NCBI RefSeq assembly: GCF_039621855.1
Contig: NZ_CP155071.1
Span: 4,733,784 to 4,797,783 of the forward strand
Length of the DNA stretch: 64,000 nt
Direction of reading: 5' to 3'
DNA from: Erwinia sp. HDF1-3R
GTDB taxonomy: Bacteria > Pseudomonadota > Gammaproteobacteria > Enterobacterales > Enterobacteriaceae
The notes beneath the pieces were generated by a model that saw only the letters and a program-made list of their open reading frames with translations, was not told the DNA's origin and ran no database searches. Of this stretch, positions 49,163 through 63,941 are shown one piece after another; within the stretch, counting starts at the first letter, position 1; every line of letters starts with the position of its first letter. The position numbers were made by a program, and so were the translations under genes.

Positions 49163-50995
49163 TTACTCCACCGTAACGGACTTCGCCAGATTACGCGGCT
49201 GATCGACATCGGTGCCTTTAATCAGCGCCACGTGATAGGCGAGCAGCTGTAGCGGAACGGTGTAGAAGATCGGTGCAATAATCTCTTCCACATGCGGCAG
49301 AGGGATAATTCGCATTCCTTCGCTGTTGCTGAAGCCCGCATCCCGGTCGGCAAAGACGTACAGCAGGCCGCCGCGCGCGCGCACTTCCTCGATATTTGAC
49401 TTCAGCTTTTCCAGCAGCTCATTATTGGGCGCAACCACAATGACCGGGATATCGGCATCGATCAGGGCCAGCGGGCCATGCTTTAATTCCCCGGCGGCAT
49501 AGGCTTCGGCGTGAATATAGGAGATCTCTTTTAACTTGAGCGCCCCCTCCATCGCAATCGGGTACTGATCGCCACGGCCCAGGAAGAGGGCGTGATGCTT
49601 GTCGGAGAACTCCTCCGCCAGCGCTTCAATCAGCTTATCCTGCGACAGCATCTGCTCAATGCGGCTCGGCAGCGCCTGCAAACCATGCACAATATCGTGC
49701 TCAATCTGCTCATCCACGCCTTTCAGGCGGCCTATTTTCGCCACCAGCATCAGGAGTACGGTCAGCTGGGTGGTAAAAGCCTTGGTGGAGGCCACGCCAA
49801 TTTCCGTTCCCGCTTTGGTCATCAGCGCCAGATCGGATTCACGCACCAGCGAAGAACCCGCCACGTTGCAGATGGCCAGCGACCCCAGGTAGCCCAGATC
49901 CTTTGACAGGCGCAGCGCGGCCAGCGTATCCGCCGTTTCACCCGACTGGGAAAGGGTAATCATCAGGCTGTTTTTACGCACGGCAGATTTGCGGTAGCGG
50001 AACTCCGACGCAATCTCGACGTCACAGGGCAGATTGGCCAGCGCTTCAAACCAGTAGCGGGAAACCATTCCCGAGTTATAGGAGGTCCCGCAGGCGACAA
50101 TCTGGATATGCTCAACCTGACTCAGCAGGTCGTTCGCCTTCGGCCCCAGTTCGGCGAGATCCACTTCACCCTGGCTGAAACGCCCGCTCAGGGTGTTTTT
50201 AATCGCCATCGGCTGTTCGTAAATCTCTTTCTGCATATAGTGGCGATACAGGCCCTTATCGCCCGCATCGTACTGGACATTCGATTCAATTTCAGCGCGC
50301 TGAACCTCTTCCCCTTCGCGGTTAACGATGGTGAAGTTACGGCGGGTGATTTCGGCGATATCCCCCTCTTCCAGGTAGACAAAGCGGCGGGTCACCGGCA
50401 GCAGCGCCAGCTGGTCGGAGGCGATAAAATTCTCACCCACGCCGCGGCCAATAACCAGCGGGCTACCGGAGCGGGCAGCGACCAGTACCGAAGGATCGCG
50501 ACTGTCCATAATGACCATGCCGTATGCGCCGCGCAGCTGAGGGATCACCCGCAGCACCACATCGCGCAGCGAACCGCCCTGCTGCTTCTGCTCCCAGTGA
50601 ACCAGATGCGCCACCACTTCCGTATCGGTTTCAGAGGCAAAGCGGTAGCCCCTTTCGATCAGCAGCTCGCGCAGCGGCTCATGGTTTTCGATAATGCCGT
50701 TGTGGACGATGATGATGTGCTCAGAGATATGGGGATGCGCATTGGCTTCAGATGGCTCGCCGTGCGTTGCCCAACGGGTATGGGCAATCCCGGTCCCGCC
50801 GACCAGAGGGATGGTTTCAGCGGCTTCCACCAGCTTCTGCACCTTACCCAGCCGACGCAGACGCGTGACCTGACCTTCTGCGGTGACCACTGCTACACCC
50901 GCAGAGTCATAGCCCCGATACTCAAGGCGACGCAGCCCTTCAAGCAGGATTTCAGCGATATCACGCTGGGCAACTGCACCTACAATTCCACACAT
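49163..50995 (-). CDS. glmS: Glutamine--fructose-6-phosphate aminotransferase (isomerizing)
   Basis: 610 residues. It makes glucosamine-6-phosphate from fructose-6-phosphate and glutamine, the first step toward UDP-GlcNAc. The N-terminal glutaminase domain starts at the processed Cys ([12 protein letters not shown]), with [18 protein letters not shown] and the [10 protein letters not shown] segment. Two SIS sugar-isomerase domains follow ([51 protein letters not shown]), and it ends in [13 protein letters not shown]. It lies 180 bases after glmU and is probably co-transcribed with it, with extra control at the leader. Confidence 0.99.
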   Translation of the reverse strand: MCGIVGAVAQRDIAEILLEGLRRLEYRGYDSAGVAVVTAEGQVTRLRRLGKVQKLVEAAETIPLVGGTGIAHTRWATHGEPSEANAHPHISEHIIIVHNGIIENHEPLRELLIERGYRFASETDTEVVAHLVHWEQKQQGGSLRDVVLRVIPQLRGAYGMVIMDSRDPSVLVAARSGSPLVIGRGVGENFIASDQLALLPVTRRFVYLEEGDIAEITRRNFTIVNREGEEVQRAEIESNVQYDAGDKGLYRHYMQKEIYEQPMAIKNTLSGRFSQGEVDLAELGPKANDLLSQVEHIQIVACGTSYNSGMVSRYWFEALANLPCDVEIASEFRYRKSAVRKNSLMITLSQSGETADTLAALRLSKDLGYLGSLAICNVAGSSLVRESDLALMTKAGTEIGVASTKAFTTQLTVLLMLVAKIGRLKGVDEQIEHDIVHGLQALPSRIEQMLSQDKLIEALAEEFSDKHHALFLGRGDQYPIAMEGALKLKEISYIHAEAYAAGELKHGPLALIDADIPVIVVAPNNELLEKLKSNIEEVRARGGLLYVFADRDAGFSNSEGMRIIPLPHVEEIIAPIFYTVPLQLLAYHVALIKGTDVDQPRNLAKSVTVE

Positions 50996-51013
50996 AATGT
51001 TATTCCTGTCGTT

Positions 51014-51030
51014 ATGGCCGTTCTGGCCAT
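51014..51030 (-). promoter_or_regulatory. Hairpin in glmS leader, possible GlmZ-type control site
   Basis: ATGGCC / GGCCAT hairpin with a 5-base loop, just upstream of the GACAGGA ribosome site of glmS. In E. coli the small RNA GlmZ opens an inhibitory hairpin at this place; that the same happens here is inference. Confidence 0.4.
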
Positions 51031-51175
51031 TAACTTTGTCTTCTGACCTGATAAGTCCGGAATTTCCGGTTCCCCGAGCCTTGTAGAGAGTGGGGATTAT
51101 TTTTATTACTGCCTGACTGCGGGCGGTATTTTCCGCCCGGCAAAAAAAGTGGGCAACGCTGGCCCGGATACGGTG

Positions 51176-52546
51176 CTATTTTTTCTTCACTGGCCGCTGC
51201 CAGTCTGTTTTCAGGTTCTGATCTTTACGGTTATACACCAGCCCTTCTGCGATGACATCCTTCATCACCGTGGTACCTGCGGCAATGGTCGCGCCATCGG
51301 CAACCGATACCGGTGCCACCAGCTGGGTATCCGATCCAATGAAGACGTTATCGCCAATCACCGTCAGCGATTTATTGACGCCATCGTAGTTACAGGTGAT
51401 GGTGCCGGCCCCAATATTGACGTTCGCGCCAATTTTCGCATCCCCCAGATAGCTGAGGTGCCCGGCCTTCGAACCTTTACCCAGCGAGGCCTTTTTCATT
51501 TCCACGAAGTTGCCTACGTGCGCTCCCTCCGCCAGCTGGCTGCCGGGCCGCAGACGGGCGAAAGGTCCAACGGTGCAGGCGGCGGCCACCTCCGCTTCTT
51601 CGACCACGCTGTAGGGGCTGATTTCGCAATCGTCATGAAGGGTGCAGTTTTTCAGTATACAGCCACTGCCGATTTTCACGCGGTTTCCCAGGGTGACTTT
51701 ACCTTCAATAATCACGTTGGTATCAATGAGCACGTCGCGGCCGTGGATGAGTTCACCTCTCAGATCGAAGCGTGACGGATCCGTGAGCATCACTCCTGCC
51801 AGAAGCAGCTTCTCAGCCTGTTCGGCCTGCCAGACCCGCTCCAGTGTTGCCAGCTGCAAACGGTTGTTAACGCCTTCGGTTTCGGTAGCCCGTTCAGGAT
51901 GCACCGCCGCTATCGTGCGTCCTTCACGGTGGGCGAGGGCGATGATATCGGTAATGTAGTATTCACCCTGGGCGTTATTATTGGTCAGCTTGTCTAGCCA
52001 GCGCTTCAGGTCGGCGCCGTTCGCCAGCAGGATACCGGTATTGATTTCATTAATGGCCAGCTGTTGCGCTGAGGCATCTTTCTGCTCGACGATACCTACC
52101 ACCGAGCCCTCTTCACGAATGATGCGCCCATAGCCCGCTGGGTTATCCAGCACCACCGTCAGCAGGGCAATTCCCCCCTCAGGCTTCGCGGCCTGCAGGC
52201 GTTGCAGGGTGCCGACCGAGATCAGCGGCACGTCGCCGTAGAGCATCAAAATATCTTCATCATCGGTAAAGTGCAGCGCGGCCTGCTGCATCGCATGGCC
52301 GGTTCCGAGCTGCTCCGCCTGCAATACCCAGTTAAGCGCGGGGTCGGTCAGCGTGGACTGTAAGCGCTCACCGCCGTGACCATACACCAGGTGAATATGG
52401 GCGGCGCCAAGCTGGTTGGCGGCATCAATAACGTGCTGCACCATGGGTTTTCCAGCCAGCGGGTGCAATACCTTGGGCAGGTCTGAATACATGCGAGTAC
52501 CTTTGCCAGCGGCAAGGATCACCACGCTCATTGAACTGTTAGACAT
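51176..52546 (-). CDS. glmU: Bifunctional UDP-GlcNAc pyrophosphorylase / glucosamine-1-phosphate acetyltransferase
   Basis: 456 residues, the E. coli length. The N-terminal half is a nucleotidyltransferase ([29 protein letters not shown]), the C-terminal half a left-handed beta-helix of hexapeptide repeats ([57 protein letters not shown]) with the catalytic His region [15 protein letters not shown]. It acetylates glucosamine-1-phosphate and then forms UDP-GlcNAc for peptidoglycan and lipid A. It precedes glmS on the same strand. Confidence 0.99.
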   Translation of the reverse strand: MSNSSMSVVILAAGKGTRMYSDLPKVLHPLAGKPMVQHVIDAANQLGAAHIHLVYGHGGERLQSTLTDPALNWVLQAEQLGTGHAMQQAALHFTDDEDILMLYGDVPLISVGTLQRLQAAKPEGGIALLTVVLDNPAGYGRIIREEGSVVGIVEQKDASAQQLAINEINTGILLANGADLKRWLDKLTNNNAQGEYYITDIIALAHREGRTIAAVHPERATETEGVNNRLQLATLERVWQAEQAEKLLLAGVMLTDPSRFDLRGELIHGRDVLIDTNVIIEGKVTLGNRVKIGSGCILKNCTLHDDCEISPYSVVEEAEVAAACTVGPFARLRPGSQLAEGAHVGNFVEMKKASLGKGSKAGHLSYLGDAKIGANVNIGAGTITCNYDGVNKSLTVIGDNVFIGSDTQLVAPVSVADGATIAAGTTVMKDVIAEGLVYNRKDQNLKTDWQRPVKKK

Positions 52547-52636
52547 AGAAATTCCGATCGTTCCGTTAATGAACTGAAGTAAAGCGCTTTAGCCACGAGT
52601 TTACTACATTTTTCTCGGTCCGAAATTAGACGTATC

Positions 52637-52873
52637 TGTAGGGGTTTACTGAATTTGGCCACCTGAACAGAGGTAATATGCTCACCTCAGAACAACACAG
52701 GTGCATCAATGAAAAGAAGAAATTTTAGTCCTGAATTCAAACGTGAATCCGCTCAGCGGGTTGTCGATCAACATTACACTGTCGCTCAAGCAGCGAAGGC
52801 TATGGATATTGGTCCTTCTACGATGACTAAATGGGTAAAATAGCTGCGTGATGAATGGCAGGGCAAAACAGGC
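52637..52873 (+). mobile_element. IS3-family insertion sequence remnant (left end)
   Basis: Begins with an IS-end-like stretch (TGTAGGGGTTTACTGAATTT, then GGCCACCTGAACAGAGG) typical of IS1397/ISKpn-like members of the IS3 family. The beginning of orfA follows, but the element breaks off near 52873 at the atp terminator. No orfB, right end or target duplication is visible. Confidence 0.75.
52709..52843 (+). pseudogene. IS3-family transposase OrfA fragment
   Basis: 44 codons from ATG 52709 read [20 protein letters not shown] and on to SPTMTKWVK-type sequence (here [10 protein letters not shown]), the helix-turn-helix start of IS3 OrfA. The frame then hits TAG at 52841-52843, where the family normally has CAG (Gln). 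After the stop the same frame continues LRDEWQGKTGKKK, so a point mutation plus truncation has inactivated it. Confidence 0.85.
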
Positions 52874-52915
52874 AAAAAAAAAGGCCGGTGAGAGGTTAAT
52901 CTCGCCGGCCTTTTT
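52874..52915 (-). terminator. Terminator of the atp operon
   Basis: Stem AAGGCCGGTGAGA / TCTCGCCGGCCTT with one non-Watson-Crick position and a 6-base loop, followed on the minus strand by nine T (complement of 52874-52882). It lies 12 bases beyond the atpC stop. Confidence 0.9.
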
Positions 52916-52927
52916 CACCCACTGATA

Positions 52928-53347
52928 TTACATCGCTTTTTTGGTTAACTCGATCACGCGCAGTTTGGCGATCGCTTTAGCCAGTTCAGCCGACGCGGTA
53001 GCAAAGTCCACATCACCGTGAGAGCTGTTCATATGCTCTTCGGCTTTGCGTTTCGCTTCAAGCGCGCGGGCTTCATCGAGATCGGTACCGCGAATCGCCG
53101 TATCAGCCAGCACGGTGACCGCGCCAGGCTGAACTTCAAGCAGGCCGCCGGAGAGATAAATATACTCTTCGTCGCCCTTCTCCTTCACGATGCGAATCAT
53201 ACCAGGTTTAATGGCGGTCAGCAGCGGGGCGTGACCAGGGAAGATCCCCAGTTCACCTTCGCTACCTGACACCTGAATCTTCTGCACAGTGCCGGTGAAC
53301 ATCTGCTGCTCTGCACTGACAACGTCCAGGTGATAAGTCATAGCCAT
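52928..53347 (-). CDS. atpC: ATP synthase epsilon subunit
   Basis: 139 residues from ATG 53347 ([17 protein letters not shown]), the E. coli length; two extra upstream codons are unlikely to be used. Epsilon is part of the F1 rotor stalk and inhibits idle ATP hydrolysis. The beta-sandwich (residues 1-85: [22 protein letters not shown]) and C-terminal helices ([18 protein letters not shown] to VIELTKKAM) are complete. It is the last gene of atpIBEFHAGDC. Confidence 0.98.
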   Translation of the reverse strand: MAMTYHLDVVSAEQQMFTGTVQKIQVSGSEGELGIFPGHAPLLTAIKPGMIRIVKEKGDEEYIYLSGGLLEVQPGAVTVLADTAIRGTDLDEARALEAKRKAEEHMNSSHGDVDFATASAELAKAIAKLRVIELTKKAM

Positions 53348-53374
53348 AGTCAATAACCTCCCGCGAAACCGTTA

Positions 53375-54820
<1,446 letters not shown>

Positions 54821-55690
54821 TTAAACCGCGGAGGCCCCACCGACAATCTCGGTAAGTTCCTGGGTGATGCTGGCCTGACGAGCCTTGTTGTATACCAACT
54901 GCAGCTCTTTAATCAGGTTTCCGCCGTTGTCGGTGGCCGCTTTCATTGCCACCATACGTGCGGCCTGTTCACTGGCCAGGTTCTCTACAACACCCTGGTA
55001 AACCTGAGACTCGACGTAGCGGCGCAGTAATGTGTCCAGCAGCGCTTTCGGATCCGGCTCGTACAGATAATCCCAGGTACTTTTCTTCACCACGCCTTCG
55101 CTATTGTCTGCTGGCGGTAACGGCAGCAGCTGAACGATTTGTGGAGACTGGGACATGGTGTTGATAAATTTGTTGCTGACGATGAACAACTTGTCCAGAC
55201 GACCTTCATCATAGGCTTGCAGCATCACTTTCACTGGGCCAATCAGGTCAGAAAGGGAAGGTTTATCGCCCATGCCGGTGACCTGAGCAACCACGTTGCC
55301 ACCCGCAGATCTGAAGAATGACAAACCTTTAGAACCGATAATCGCCAGATCGCTCTCAACGCCTTTATCGGACCAGGCTTTCATATCAGCCAGTAATCTT
55401 TTGAACAGGTTAATGTTCAAACCACCACAAAGCCCGCGGTCGGTAGACACGACCAGATAGCCGACGCGCTTAACGTCACGCTCATCCAGGTATGGGTGCT
55501 TGTATTCCAGATTACCTAACGCAATGTGACCAATCACTTTGCGCATGGTTTCTGCATAAGGACGGCTGGCCGCCATACGTTCCTGCGATTTACGCATTTT
55601 GGAGGCGGCGACCATTTCCATCGCTTTGGTGATCTTCTGCGTGTTCTGCACGCTTCCGATCTTACTACGTATCTCTTTTGCGCCGGCCAT
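54821..55690 (-). CDS. atpG: ATP synthase gamma subunit
   Basis: 289 residues, the central rotor shaft of F1. The N-terminal helix ([32 protein letters not shown]) and C-terminal helix ([27 protein letters not shown]), which form the coiled coil turning inside alpha3beta3, are both complete. Two residues longer than in E. coli. It follows atpA by 54 bases. Confidence 0.99.
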   Translation of the reverse strand: MAGAKEIRSKIGSVQNTQKITKAMEMVAASKMRKSQERMAASRPYAETMRKVIGHIALGNLEYKHPYLDERDVKRVGYLVVSTDRGLCGGLNINLFKRLLADMKAWSDKGVESDLAIIGSKGLSFFRSAGGNVVAQVTGMGDKPSLSDLIGPVKVMLQAYDEGRLDKLFIVSNKFINTMSQSPQIVQLLPLPPADNSEGVVKKSTWDYLYEPDPKALLDTLLRRYVESQVYQGVVENLASEQAARMVAMKAATDNGGNLIKELQLVYNKARQASITQELTEIVGGASAV

Positions 55691-55744
55691 AAGCTTCTCC
55701 TCAAAGCCTTGCGGCTTGTCCGTTAAGGAACAAGCCGCCAGACA

Positions 55745-57286
<1,542 letters not shown>

Positions 57287-57300
57287 ATGCTCCAGTCCCC

Positions 57301-57834
57301 TTAAGACTGCAAGGCGTCTGAAAGACGCTCAAGACGGCCGCGTACGCTGCCATCGATGACCATATCACCCGCACGGATGATTACGCCCGCCATTACAGAC
57401 TTATCAATTTTGCAATTCAGCTTAACTTTGCGTGACAAACGTTTTTCCATAGCGGCGCTGATGTTGGTCAGCTGTTCGTCACTCAATGTCATGGATGAGA
57501 TTACCTCAACGTCTGCGGTCGCATCATGTGCGGCACGTAGCTGGATAAACTGAGCCAGTACATCGGGAAGCGCAGGTAAACGTTTGTTTTCAGCCATGAC
57601 CTTAATCAGGTTCTGACCGGCTTCGTCCAGCTGTGAGCCGCAGATAGCGATGAACTGTGCAGACAACGATTCCGGCGCAAGCGCGCCGGAGAGAAGTTCT
57701 GCTACCTGTTCATTGCTGGCTACCTCGGTAGCGAACGCCAGCATCTGCTGCCAACCATCGACACTTTGATGCTCAACAGCATAGTCAAAAGCTGCTTTGG
57801 CGTAGGGGCGAGCTACAGTAGTAAATTCAGACAT
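57301..57834 (-). CDS. atpH: ATP synthase delta subunit
   Basis: 177 residues. Delta joins the top of F1 to the b-subunit stator. The N-terminal six-helix domain ([18 protein letters not shown]) and the C-terminal signature [33 protein letters not shown] region (here [16 protein letters not shown]) are present. It follows atpF by 14 bases. Confidence 0.98.
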   Translation of the reverse strand: MSEFTTVARPYAKAAFDYAVEHQSVDGWQQMLAFATEVASNEQVAELLSGALAPESLSAQFIAICGSQLDEAGQNLIKVMAENKRLPALPDVLAQFIQLRAAHDATADVEVISSMTLSDEQLTNISAAMEKRLSRKVKLNCKIDKSVMAGVIIRAGDMVIDGSVRGRLERLSDALQS

Positions 57835-57848
57835 CAGCCCCTCCCTCC

Positions 57849-58319
57849 TTACAGTTCAGCGACCAGTTTATCAACGATGTCGCTGTTAGCAGCTTCATCC
57901 ACGGAACGTTCAATGATTTTCTCGGCGCCGGCTACTGCCAGCATCGCGACTTGCCTGCGCAACTCTTCACGTGCACGTTTGCGTTCGGCGTCAATTTCAG
58001 CCTGCGCCTGGGTGACGATCTTGTTACGTTCCTGCTCAGCCTCAGCTTTGACTTCATCCAGGATCTGCGAACGACGCTTATTAGCCTGTTCGATGATTAC
58101 CTGAGCTTCTTCTTTCGCTTTCTTCAGCTGGTCGGTCGCATTAGCCTGCGCGAGATCCAAATCTTTTTTGGCACGTTCAGCGGAAGCAAGGCCTTCGGCA
58201 ACTTCTTTCTGGCGCTTTTCGATAGCTGCCATCAGCGGCGGCCATACGTACTTCATGCAGAACAGGACAAACAGGATAAACGCGATGGCCTGGCCGAGGA
58301 TTGTTGCGTTAATGTTCAC
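57849..58319 (-). CDS. atpF: ATP synthase b subunit
   Basis: 156 residues, the E. coli length. One N-terminal membrane segment ([28 protein letters not shown]) and a long charged coiled coil that dimerises as the peripheral stator. The gene is separated from atpE by 214 bases, much more than the ~60 of E. coli, because a repeat element lies between them. Confidence 0.99.
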   Translation of the reverse strand: MNINATILGQAIAFILFVLFCMKYVWPPLMAAIEKRQKEVAEGLASAERAKKDLDLAQANATDQLKKAKEEAQVIIEQANKRRSQILDEVKAEAEQERNKIVTQAQAEIDAERKRAREELRRQVAMLAVAGAEKIIERSVDEAANSDIVDKLVAEL

Positions 58320-58349
58320 AGCACAATGCCTCTTGTTAAGTTAACTTTC

Positions 58350-58476
58350 TTCTACCCTTTTCGTTCAAGCTGTAGCTGCGTTAGCGGTCCTTTCTCACTC
58401 CAGTTACTGACTTAAGTTAGCGCCTGGAGGTTTACCGGGTAGCTGCCTTGCTACAACTTGACGTTTTTGAGTATCA
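58350..58476. repeat. ERIC-type palindromic repeat between atpE and atpF
   Basis: About 127 bases that align with the enterobacterial ERIC/IRU consensus from memory: CGTTCAAGCTGTAGCTGCGT on the left, CTCACTCCAGTTACTGACTT then AAGTTAGCGCCTGGAGG in the centre, and GCTACAACTTGACGTTTTTG then AGTA on the right. The ends are near-complementary, the hallmark of ERIC. The copy is diverged. It is transcribed as part of the atp message. Confidence 0.8.
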
Positions 58477-58492
58477 GTAGAGCAATCTGTTA

Positions 58493-58798
<306 letters not shown>

Positions 58799-58826
58799 TT
58801 AAAACGCAGTAGTGTTAAGAAAAGTA

Positions 58827-60034
<1,208 letters not shown>

Positions 60035-60839
60035 GACGCTGAAACTCTCCTGCCCCATCCGGGGTATGTCGCGTGTCGTATAAAACTGCCTTTGCTCTTT
60101 TGAGTCAAGCAGCAAAAAACGTGCAAATTATACGGTGCGCCCCTGCGATTTCAATGGATAAGTAGCGAAAAGGTGAACAATTATTTAAATTTCTTTCCAG
60201 AGGCCCATTTTAGTAATCTGCGCAGATCGTCATTTCGGTGTAAATTCTTCACCGTCAGGCCGCAATATTGGTTACAAAGCGTGCGTGAGATCACATTTCA
60301 GCAATTAACTGCCGCTAATTCAGGCAGGAATAATCCTGGTTTTGGGTGTACAAAAATATAAATAACATTACATTTCAACCAACTGGGAAAATTCACGTTA
60401 ACAAAGGCCGTTATTTGGGTTGCTTTGTGTTTAATACCAGGTTGTGCCACAGCTGATTCTTAATGAATCCATTCCTTATGTGGACTTATAAAGAGAATAT
60501 ATTTACATCCGTGATTATCGCGTTAAGCACTCTGCGTGCTCAAAGTGATATCCATGATAATAGGATGTGAAATTACCGTTAAATGTAACAAAGTAATTCA
60601 TCGAAAAATCACGCCCTGTTTTAACCTGGATGAAACAATTCACCGAATAAAAAAGCGATGAAGAAAAGCACTCAAGAGCTGTTTTTTCAAACAGGGTCTT
60701 TCAGATCGGTTCTATCACGACTGGATGGCCTGCCCCTGTAGTCACTCAATGTAACTAAATTTGAGTGATATAAAGCACTTAGTGTTTGTAAGGCTACTCT
60801 GCATCCAGGCTATTATTGAGGGTTATTTAGCGCAAAATC
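60035..60839. other. Intergenic region upstream of the atp operon
   Basis: About 800 AT-rich bases with no gene. It should hold the atp operon promoter(s) on the minus strand. A 7-bp inverted repeat CACTCAA / TTGAGTG lies near 60744-60768. I could not assign promoter elements with confidence and saw no RNA gene. Confidence 0.4.
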
Positions 60840-60858
60840 TTTGCCGCAGGGCGGCAAA
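60840..60858 (-). terminator. Hairpin after rsmG
   Basis: TTTGCCGC / GCGGCAAA with a 3-base loop, followed on the minus strand by GATTTT. It lies 20 bases beyond the rsmG stop and probably ends the mnmG-rsmG transcript. Confidence 0.65.
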
Positions 60859-60878
60859 AGTGCGCAAATAAGCGACGA

Positions 60879-61508
60879 TTATCGACGCTGCTCTGACCCG
60901 GTCACCATAATTAAATGGCGTTCACCCTCAAGCTGGGGCACCGTGAGTTTTACCACCTTCCTAAGAGTAAACCCTTCAGGTAACGCGGCGATTTCGTCCT
61001 GCGGAACGGTGCCTTTCAGGGCGTAAAACAGGCCATTTTCGCCCGGCAGATGGTGGCACCAGGTCAGCATATCATTTAAAGAGGCGAAGGCCCGGCTTAT
61101 CACGCCATCAAACGGCGGCTCGGCAGGGAAATCTTCAACCCGGCTTTGCACAGGCGTAATATTGTCGAGCTTAAGCTCATGCTGCACCTGCTTAAGGAAG
61201 CGTATACGCTTGCCCAGGCTGTCTAACAGGGTGAAGTGCGCATCGGGACGGACAATCGCCAGCGGTACGCCTGGCAGGCCCGGCCCGGTGCCGACGTCGA
61301 TAAATCGCTGCCCCTGCAAATGCGGTTCAACCACGATGCTGTCCATAATATGCCGTACCAGCATCTCCTGCGGATCGCGAACCGACGTCAGGTTATAGGC
61401 CTTATTCCAGCGGTTAAGCATCTCAACATAGTCCACCAGCTGTTGCTTCTGCCGATCGGAAAGAGAGATGTTGGCCGCACTGAGCAGCGAAGAAAGTTTG
61501 TTTATCAC
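60879..61508 (-). CDS. rsmG: 16S rRNA m7G527 methyltransferase RsmG
   Basis: 209 residues if started at the GTG at 61508 ([20 protein letters not shown]), which aligns with the E. coli start MLNKLS; an in-frame ATG at 61520 would add four residues, and neither has a strong ribosome site. RsmG uses S-adenosylmethionine to methylate G527 of 16S rRNA. The SAM-binding motif is [34 protein letters not shown]. Later motifs [13 protein letters not shown] and FYALKGTVP are intact. The pair mnmG-rsmG is conserved next to oriC. Confidence 0.96.
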   Translation of the reverse strand: MINKLSSLLSAANISLSDRQKQQLVDYVEMLNRWNKAYNLTSVRDPQEMLVRHIMDSIVVEPHLQGQRFIDVGTGPGLPGVPLAIVRPDAHFTLLDSLGKRIRFLKQVQHELKLDNITPVQSRVEDFPAEPPFDGVISRAFASLNDMLTWCHHLPGENGLFYALKGTVPQDEIAALPEGFTLRKVVKLTVPQLEGERHLIMVTGSEQRR

Positions 61509-61567
61509 GAAAGGGCCCAAAATAGGCGGGCGAACGCGTCGCCCTGGTTTATCACGACAAAAACAGG

Positions 61568-61590
61568 CGGACGGAAGCAGGTTCCGTCCG
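61568..61590. other. Hairpin between mnmG and rsmG
   Basis: CGGACGGAA / TTCCGTCCG with a 5-base loop in the short spacer between the two genes. It has no T-run, so it is more likely an mRNA-stabilising or attenuating element than a full terminator. Confidence 0.6.
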
Positions 61591-61595
61591 GTGAA

Positions 61596-63485
61596 TCAGG
61601 CGCTTTTGCGCAGTAATCCCTGTTTTTTCAGGTAGATCAGTAGAATGGATATCGCCGCTGGGGTGATCCCCGAGATGCGCGAGGCCTGACCGATGGATCC
61701 CGGCTTGTGATCGTTCAGCTTGGCGATCACCTCGTTTGAAAGGCCACTCACCTGCTGGTAGTCCAGCCCGGCAGGCAGCGCGGTATTTTCATTACGCAGC
61801 TGGCGATCGATCTCCTCCTGCTGACGGGCGATATAGCCTTCATACTTGACCTGGATTTCAACCTGATCGGCTGCCTGATCGTCATCCAGCGCGGGCGCAA
61901 AGGTGCTCAGGGTCATTAGCTGCGCGTAGGTCATTTCCGGGCGGCGCAGCAGATCTTCGCCGCTGGCCTCTTTGGTCAGAGCCGCACTCAGCACGCCATT
62001 CACTTCCTCAACGCAGGCCGACGCCGGGTGAACCCAGATATCACGCAGGCGCTGGCGCTCTTTCTCGATGCTTTCCAGCTTCTGATTGAAACGCGCCCAG
62101 CGGGCATCGTCGACCAGACCCAGCTCGCGGCCCGCTTCTGTCAGACGCAGATCCGCGTTGTCTTCACGCAGCATCAGACGATACTCCGCGCGTGAGGTGA
62201 ACATACGGTAGGGTTCTTTGGTTCCCAGGGTGCAGAGGTCGTCCACCAGTACGCCCAGGTAAGCCTGATCGCGACGGGGAGCCCAGCTCTCTTTATCCGC
62301 AGAGAAGCGTCCGGCGTTCAGACCGGCCAGCAGGCCCTGAGCTGCCGCTTCTTCATAACCGGTGGTGCCGTTAATCTGGCCGGCAAAGAACAGGCCATGA
62401 ATAAATTTGCTTTCCAGCGACGGTTTCAAATCGCGGGGATCGAAGAAGTCATACTCAATCGCATAGCCCGGGCGCACGATCTTCGCGTTTTCCAGCCCCT
62501 GCATAGAGCGGACGATCTGCATCTGCACGTCAAACGGCAGGCTGGTAGAGATACCGTTGGGGTAAATCTCGTTGCTGGTCAGCCCTTCCGGCTCCAGGAA
62601 GATCTGGTGCGCATTGCGATCGGCGAAGCGCATCACCTTATCTTCGATGGAAGGACAGTAGCGTGGTCCAATTCCTTCTATCACCCCTGAGTACATCGGG
62701 CTGCGATCCAGGTTATTACGGATGACGTCATGCGTTTTTTCGTTGGTATAGGTGATGTAGCAGGGCACCTGCTGAGGATGCTGTGACGCATTCCCCATAA
62801 ACGAAAATACCGGTATGGGCGTATCACCGTGCTGCGCTGCCAGTACGCTGAAATCAATGGTTCTGGCATCAATGCGTGGAGGCGTGCCGGTTTTAAGACG
62901 GCTAACGCGCAGGGGAAGCTCACGCAACCGGCGCGCCAGAGGGATCGAAGGCGGATCGCCAGCACGACCGCCGCTGTAGTTATCCAGCCCGATATGGATC
63001 TTGCCATCCAGGAAGGTGCCCACGGTCAGTACCACCGCTTTTGCGCGGAACTTCAGGCCCATCTGGGTCACAGCACCGACGACGCGATCGTTCTCCACGA
63101 TCAGATCGTCAACCGCCTGCTGGAAGATCATCAGGTTTGGCTGATTCTCCAGAGCGGTTCGTACTGCCTGACGGTAAAGCACGCGGTCAGCCTGAGCACG
63201 GGTTGCCCGTACCGCCGGCCCTTTGCTGGCGTTTAGTATCCTAAACTGGATACCGGCCTGGTCGATCGCATGCGCCATCAGACCGCCAAGGGCGTCCACT
63301 TCCTTCACCAGATGTCCTTTCCCGATGCCACCGATCGCCGGATTGCAGGACATTTGTCCAAGCGTATCAATGTTATGGGTTAATAACAGGGTTTGCTGAC
63401 CCATTCGGGCAGCCGCCATAGCGGCTTCGGTGCCCGCATGACCACCACCGATTACGATGACGTCAAAAGGATCTGGATAGAACAT
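61596..63485 (-). CDS. mnmG: tRNA uridine 5-carboxymethylaminomethyl modification enzyme MnmG (GidA)
   Basis: 629 residues, the E. coli length. FAD-binding partner of MnmE in modifying U34 of tRNAs. The dinucleotide-binding motif is [22 protein letters not shown] at the N-terminus. The GidA signatures [11 protein letters not shown] (here [15 protein letters not shown]) and [23 protein letters not shown] are intact, as is the C-terminal helical domain that binds MnmE ([37 protein letters not shown]). Its transcription away from oriC is known to influence initiation in E. coli. Confidence 0.99.
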   Translation of the reverse strand: MFYPDPFDVIVIGGGHAGTEAAMAAARMGQQTLLLTHNIDTLGQMSCNPAIGGIGKGHLVKEVDALGGLMAHAIDQAGIQFRILNASKGPAVRATRAQADRVLYRQAVRTALENQPNLMIFQQAVDDLIVENDRVVGAVTQMGLKFRAKAVVLTVGTFLDGKIHIGLDNYSGGRAGDPPSIPLARRLRELPLRVSRLKTGTPPRIDARTIDFSVLAAQHGDTPIPVFSFMGNASQHPQQVPCYITYTNEKTHDVIRNNLDRSPMYSGVIEGIGPRYCPSIEDKVMRFADRNAHQIFLEPEGLTSNEIYPNGISTSLPFDVQMQIVRSMQGLENAKIVRPGYAIEYDFFDPRDLKPSLESKFIHGLFFAGQINGTTGYEEAAAQGLLAGLNAGRFSADKESWAPRRDQAYLGVLVDDLCTLGTKEPYRMFTSRAEYRLMLREDNADLRLTEAGRELGLVDDARWARFNQKLESIEKERQRLRDIWVHPASACVEEVNGVLSAALTKEASGEDLLRRPEMTYAQLMTLSTFAPALDDDQAADQVEIQVKYEGYIARQQEEIDRQLRNENTALPAGLDYQQVSGLSNEVIAKLNDHKPGSIGQASRISGITPAAISILLIYLKKQGLLRKSA

Positions 63486-63589
63486 GGTACTGGACCTCGC
63501 GGTTGTGCGATTGAGTGATTGCTGTCTGGGGTGAGGATTCTACTCAACTTTAGGCGATGGCGAAAGCGCATGGCCTGACAGGTAATTAA

Positions 63590-63845
63590 AAAGAAGATCT
63601 TTTTATTTAGAGATCTCTTTATTAGATCTTCTATTAGGATCGACGATCTCTGTGGATAAGCCTTTTTTACCCATAGCGATCAGGGTCTTAAGCACGATCC
63701 TTTGCTGTGAACGATCGGTGATCCTGCGGCGTATAAGCTGGGATCTAAATACCATGTTATGCACAGGCTCCGGCAAGGTGCCAGGTTGTTACTGGGATAA
63801 TAACCGGTTATTACCGTGAAATGAGCATAGTTATCCACAGCTGAC
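63590..63845. other. oriC: Chromosomal replication origin oriC
   Basis: Collinear with E. coli oriC. Three contiguous AT-rich 13-mers of the duplex-unwinding element lie at 63596-63608, 63612-63624 and 63625-63637, each starting with GATCT. DnaA boxes follow: R1 TGTGGATAA (63651-63659), R2 TTATGCACA (63757-63765), an R3-like CTGGGATAA (63792-63800) and R4 TTATCCACA (63831-63839). GATC sites for Dam/SeqA are dense. R2 differs from the E. coli TTATACACA at one base. The region between R1 and R2 should contain the IHF site, which I did not place. Confidence 0.96.
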
Positions 63846-63941
63846 CGCCAGTTAATTGAGCAAAAACGGGCATAATTTACAAAACTCCCCGCGTTTTTTG
63901 CCTTAACGTCGATCGAAAATGTTGATCGACGGTCAGGATCG

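Noticed and set aside
60240..60320. Possible CRP site (TGCGTGAGATCACA) upstream of the atp operon
   Set aside because: The half-sites are 4 bases apart instead of 6, so it does not fit the consensus.
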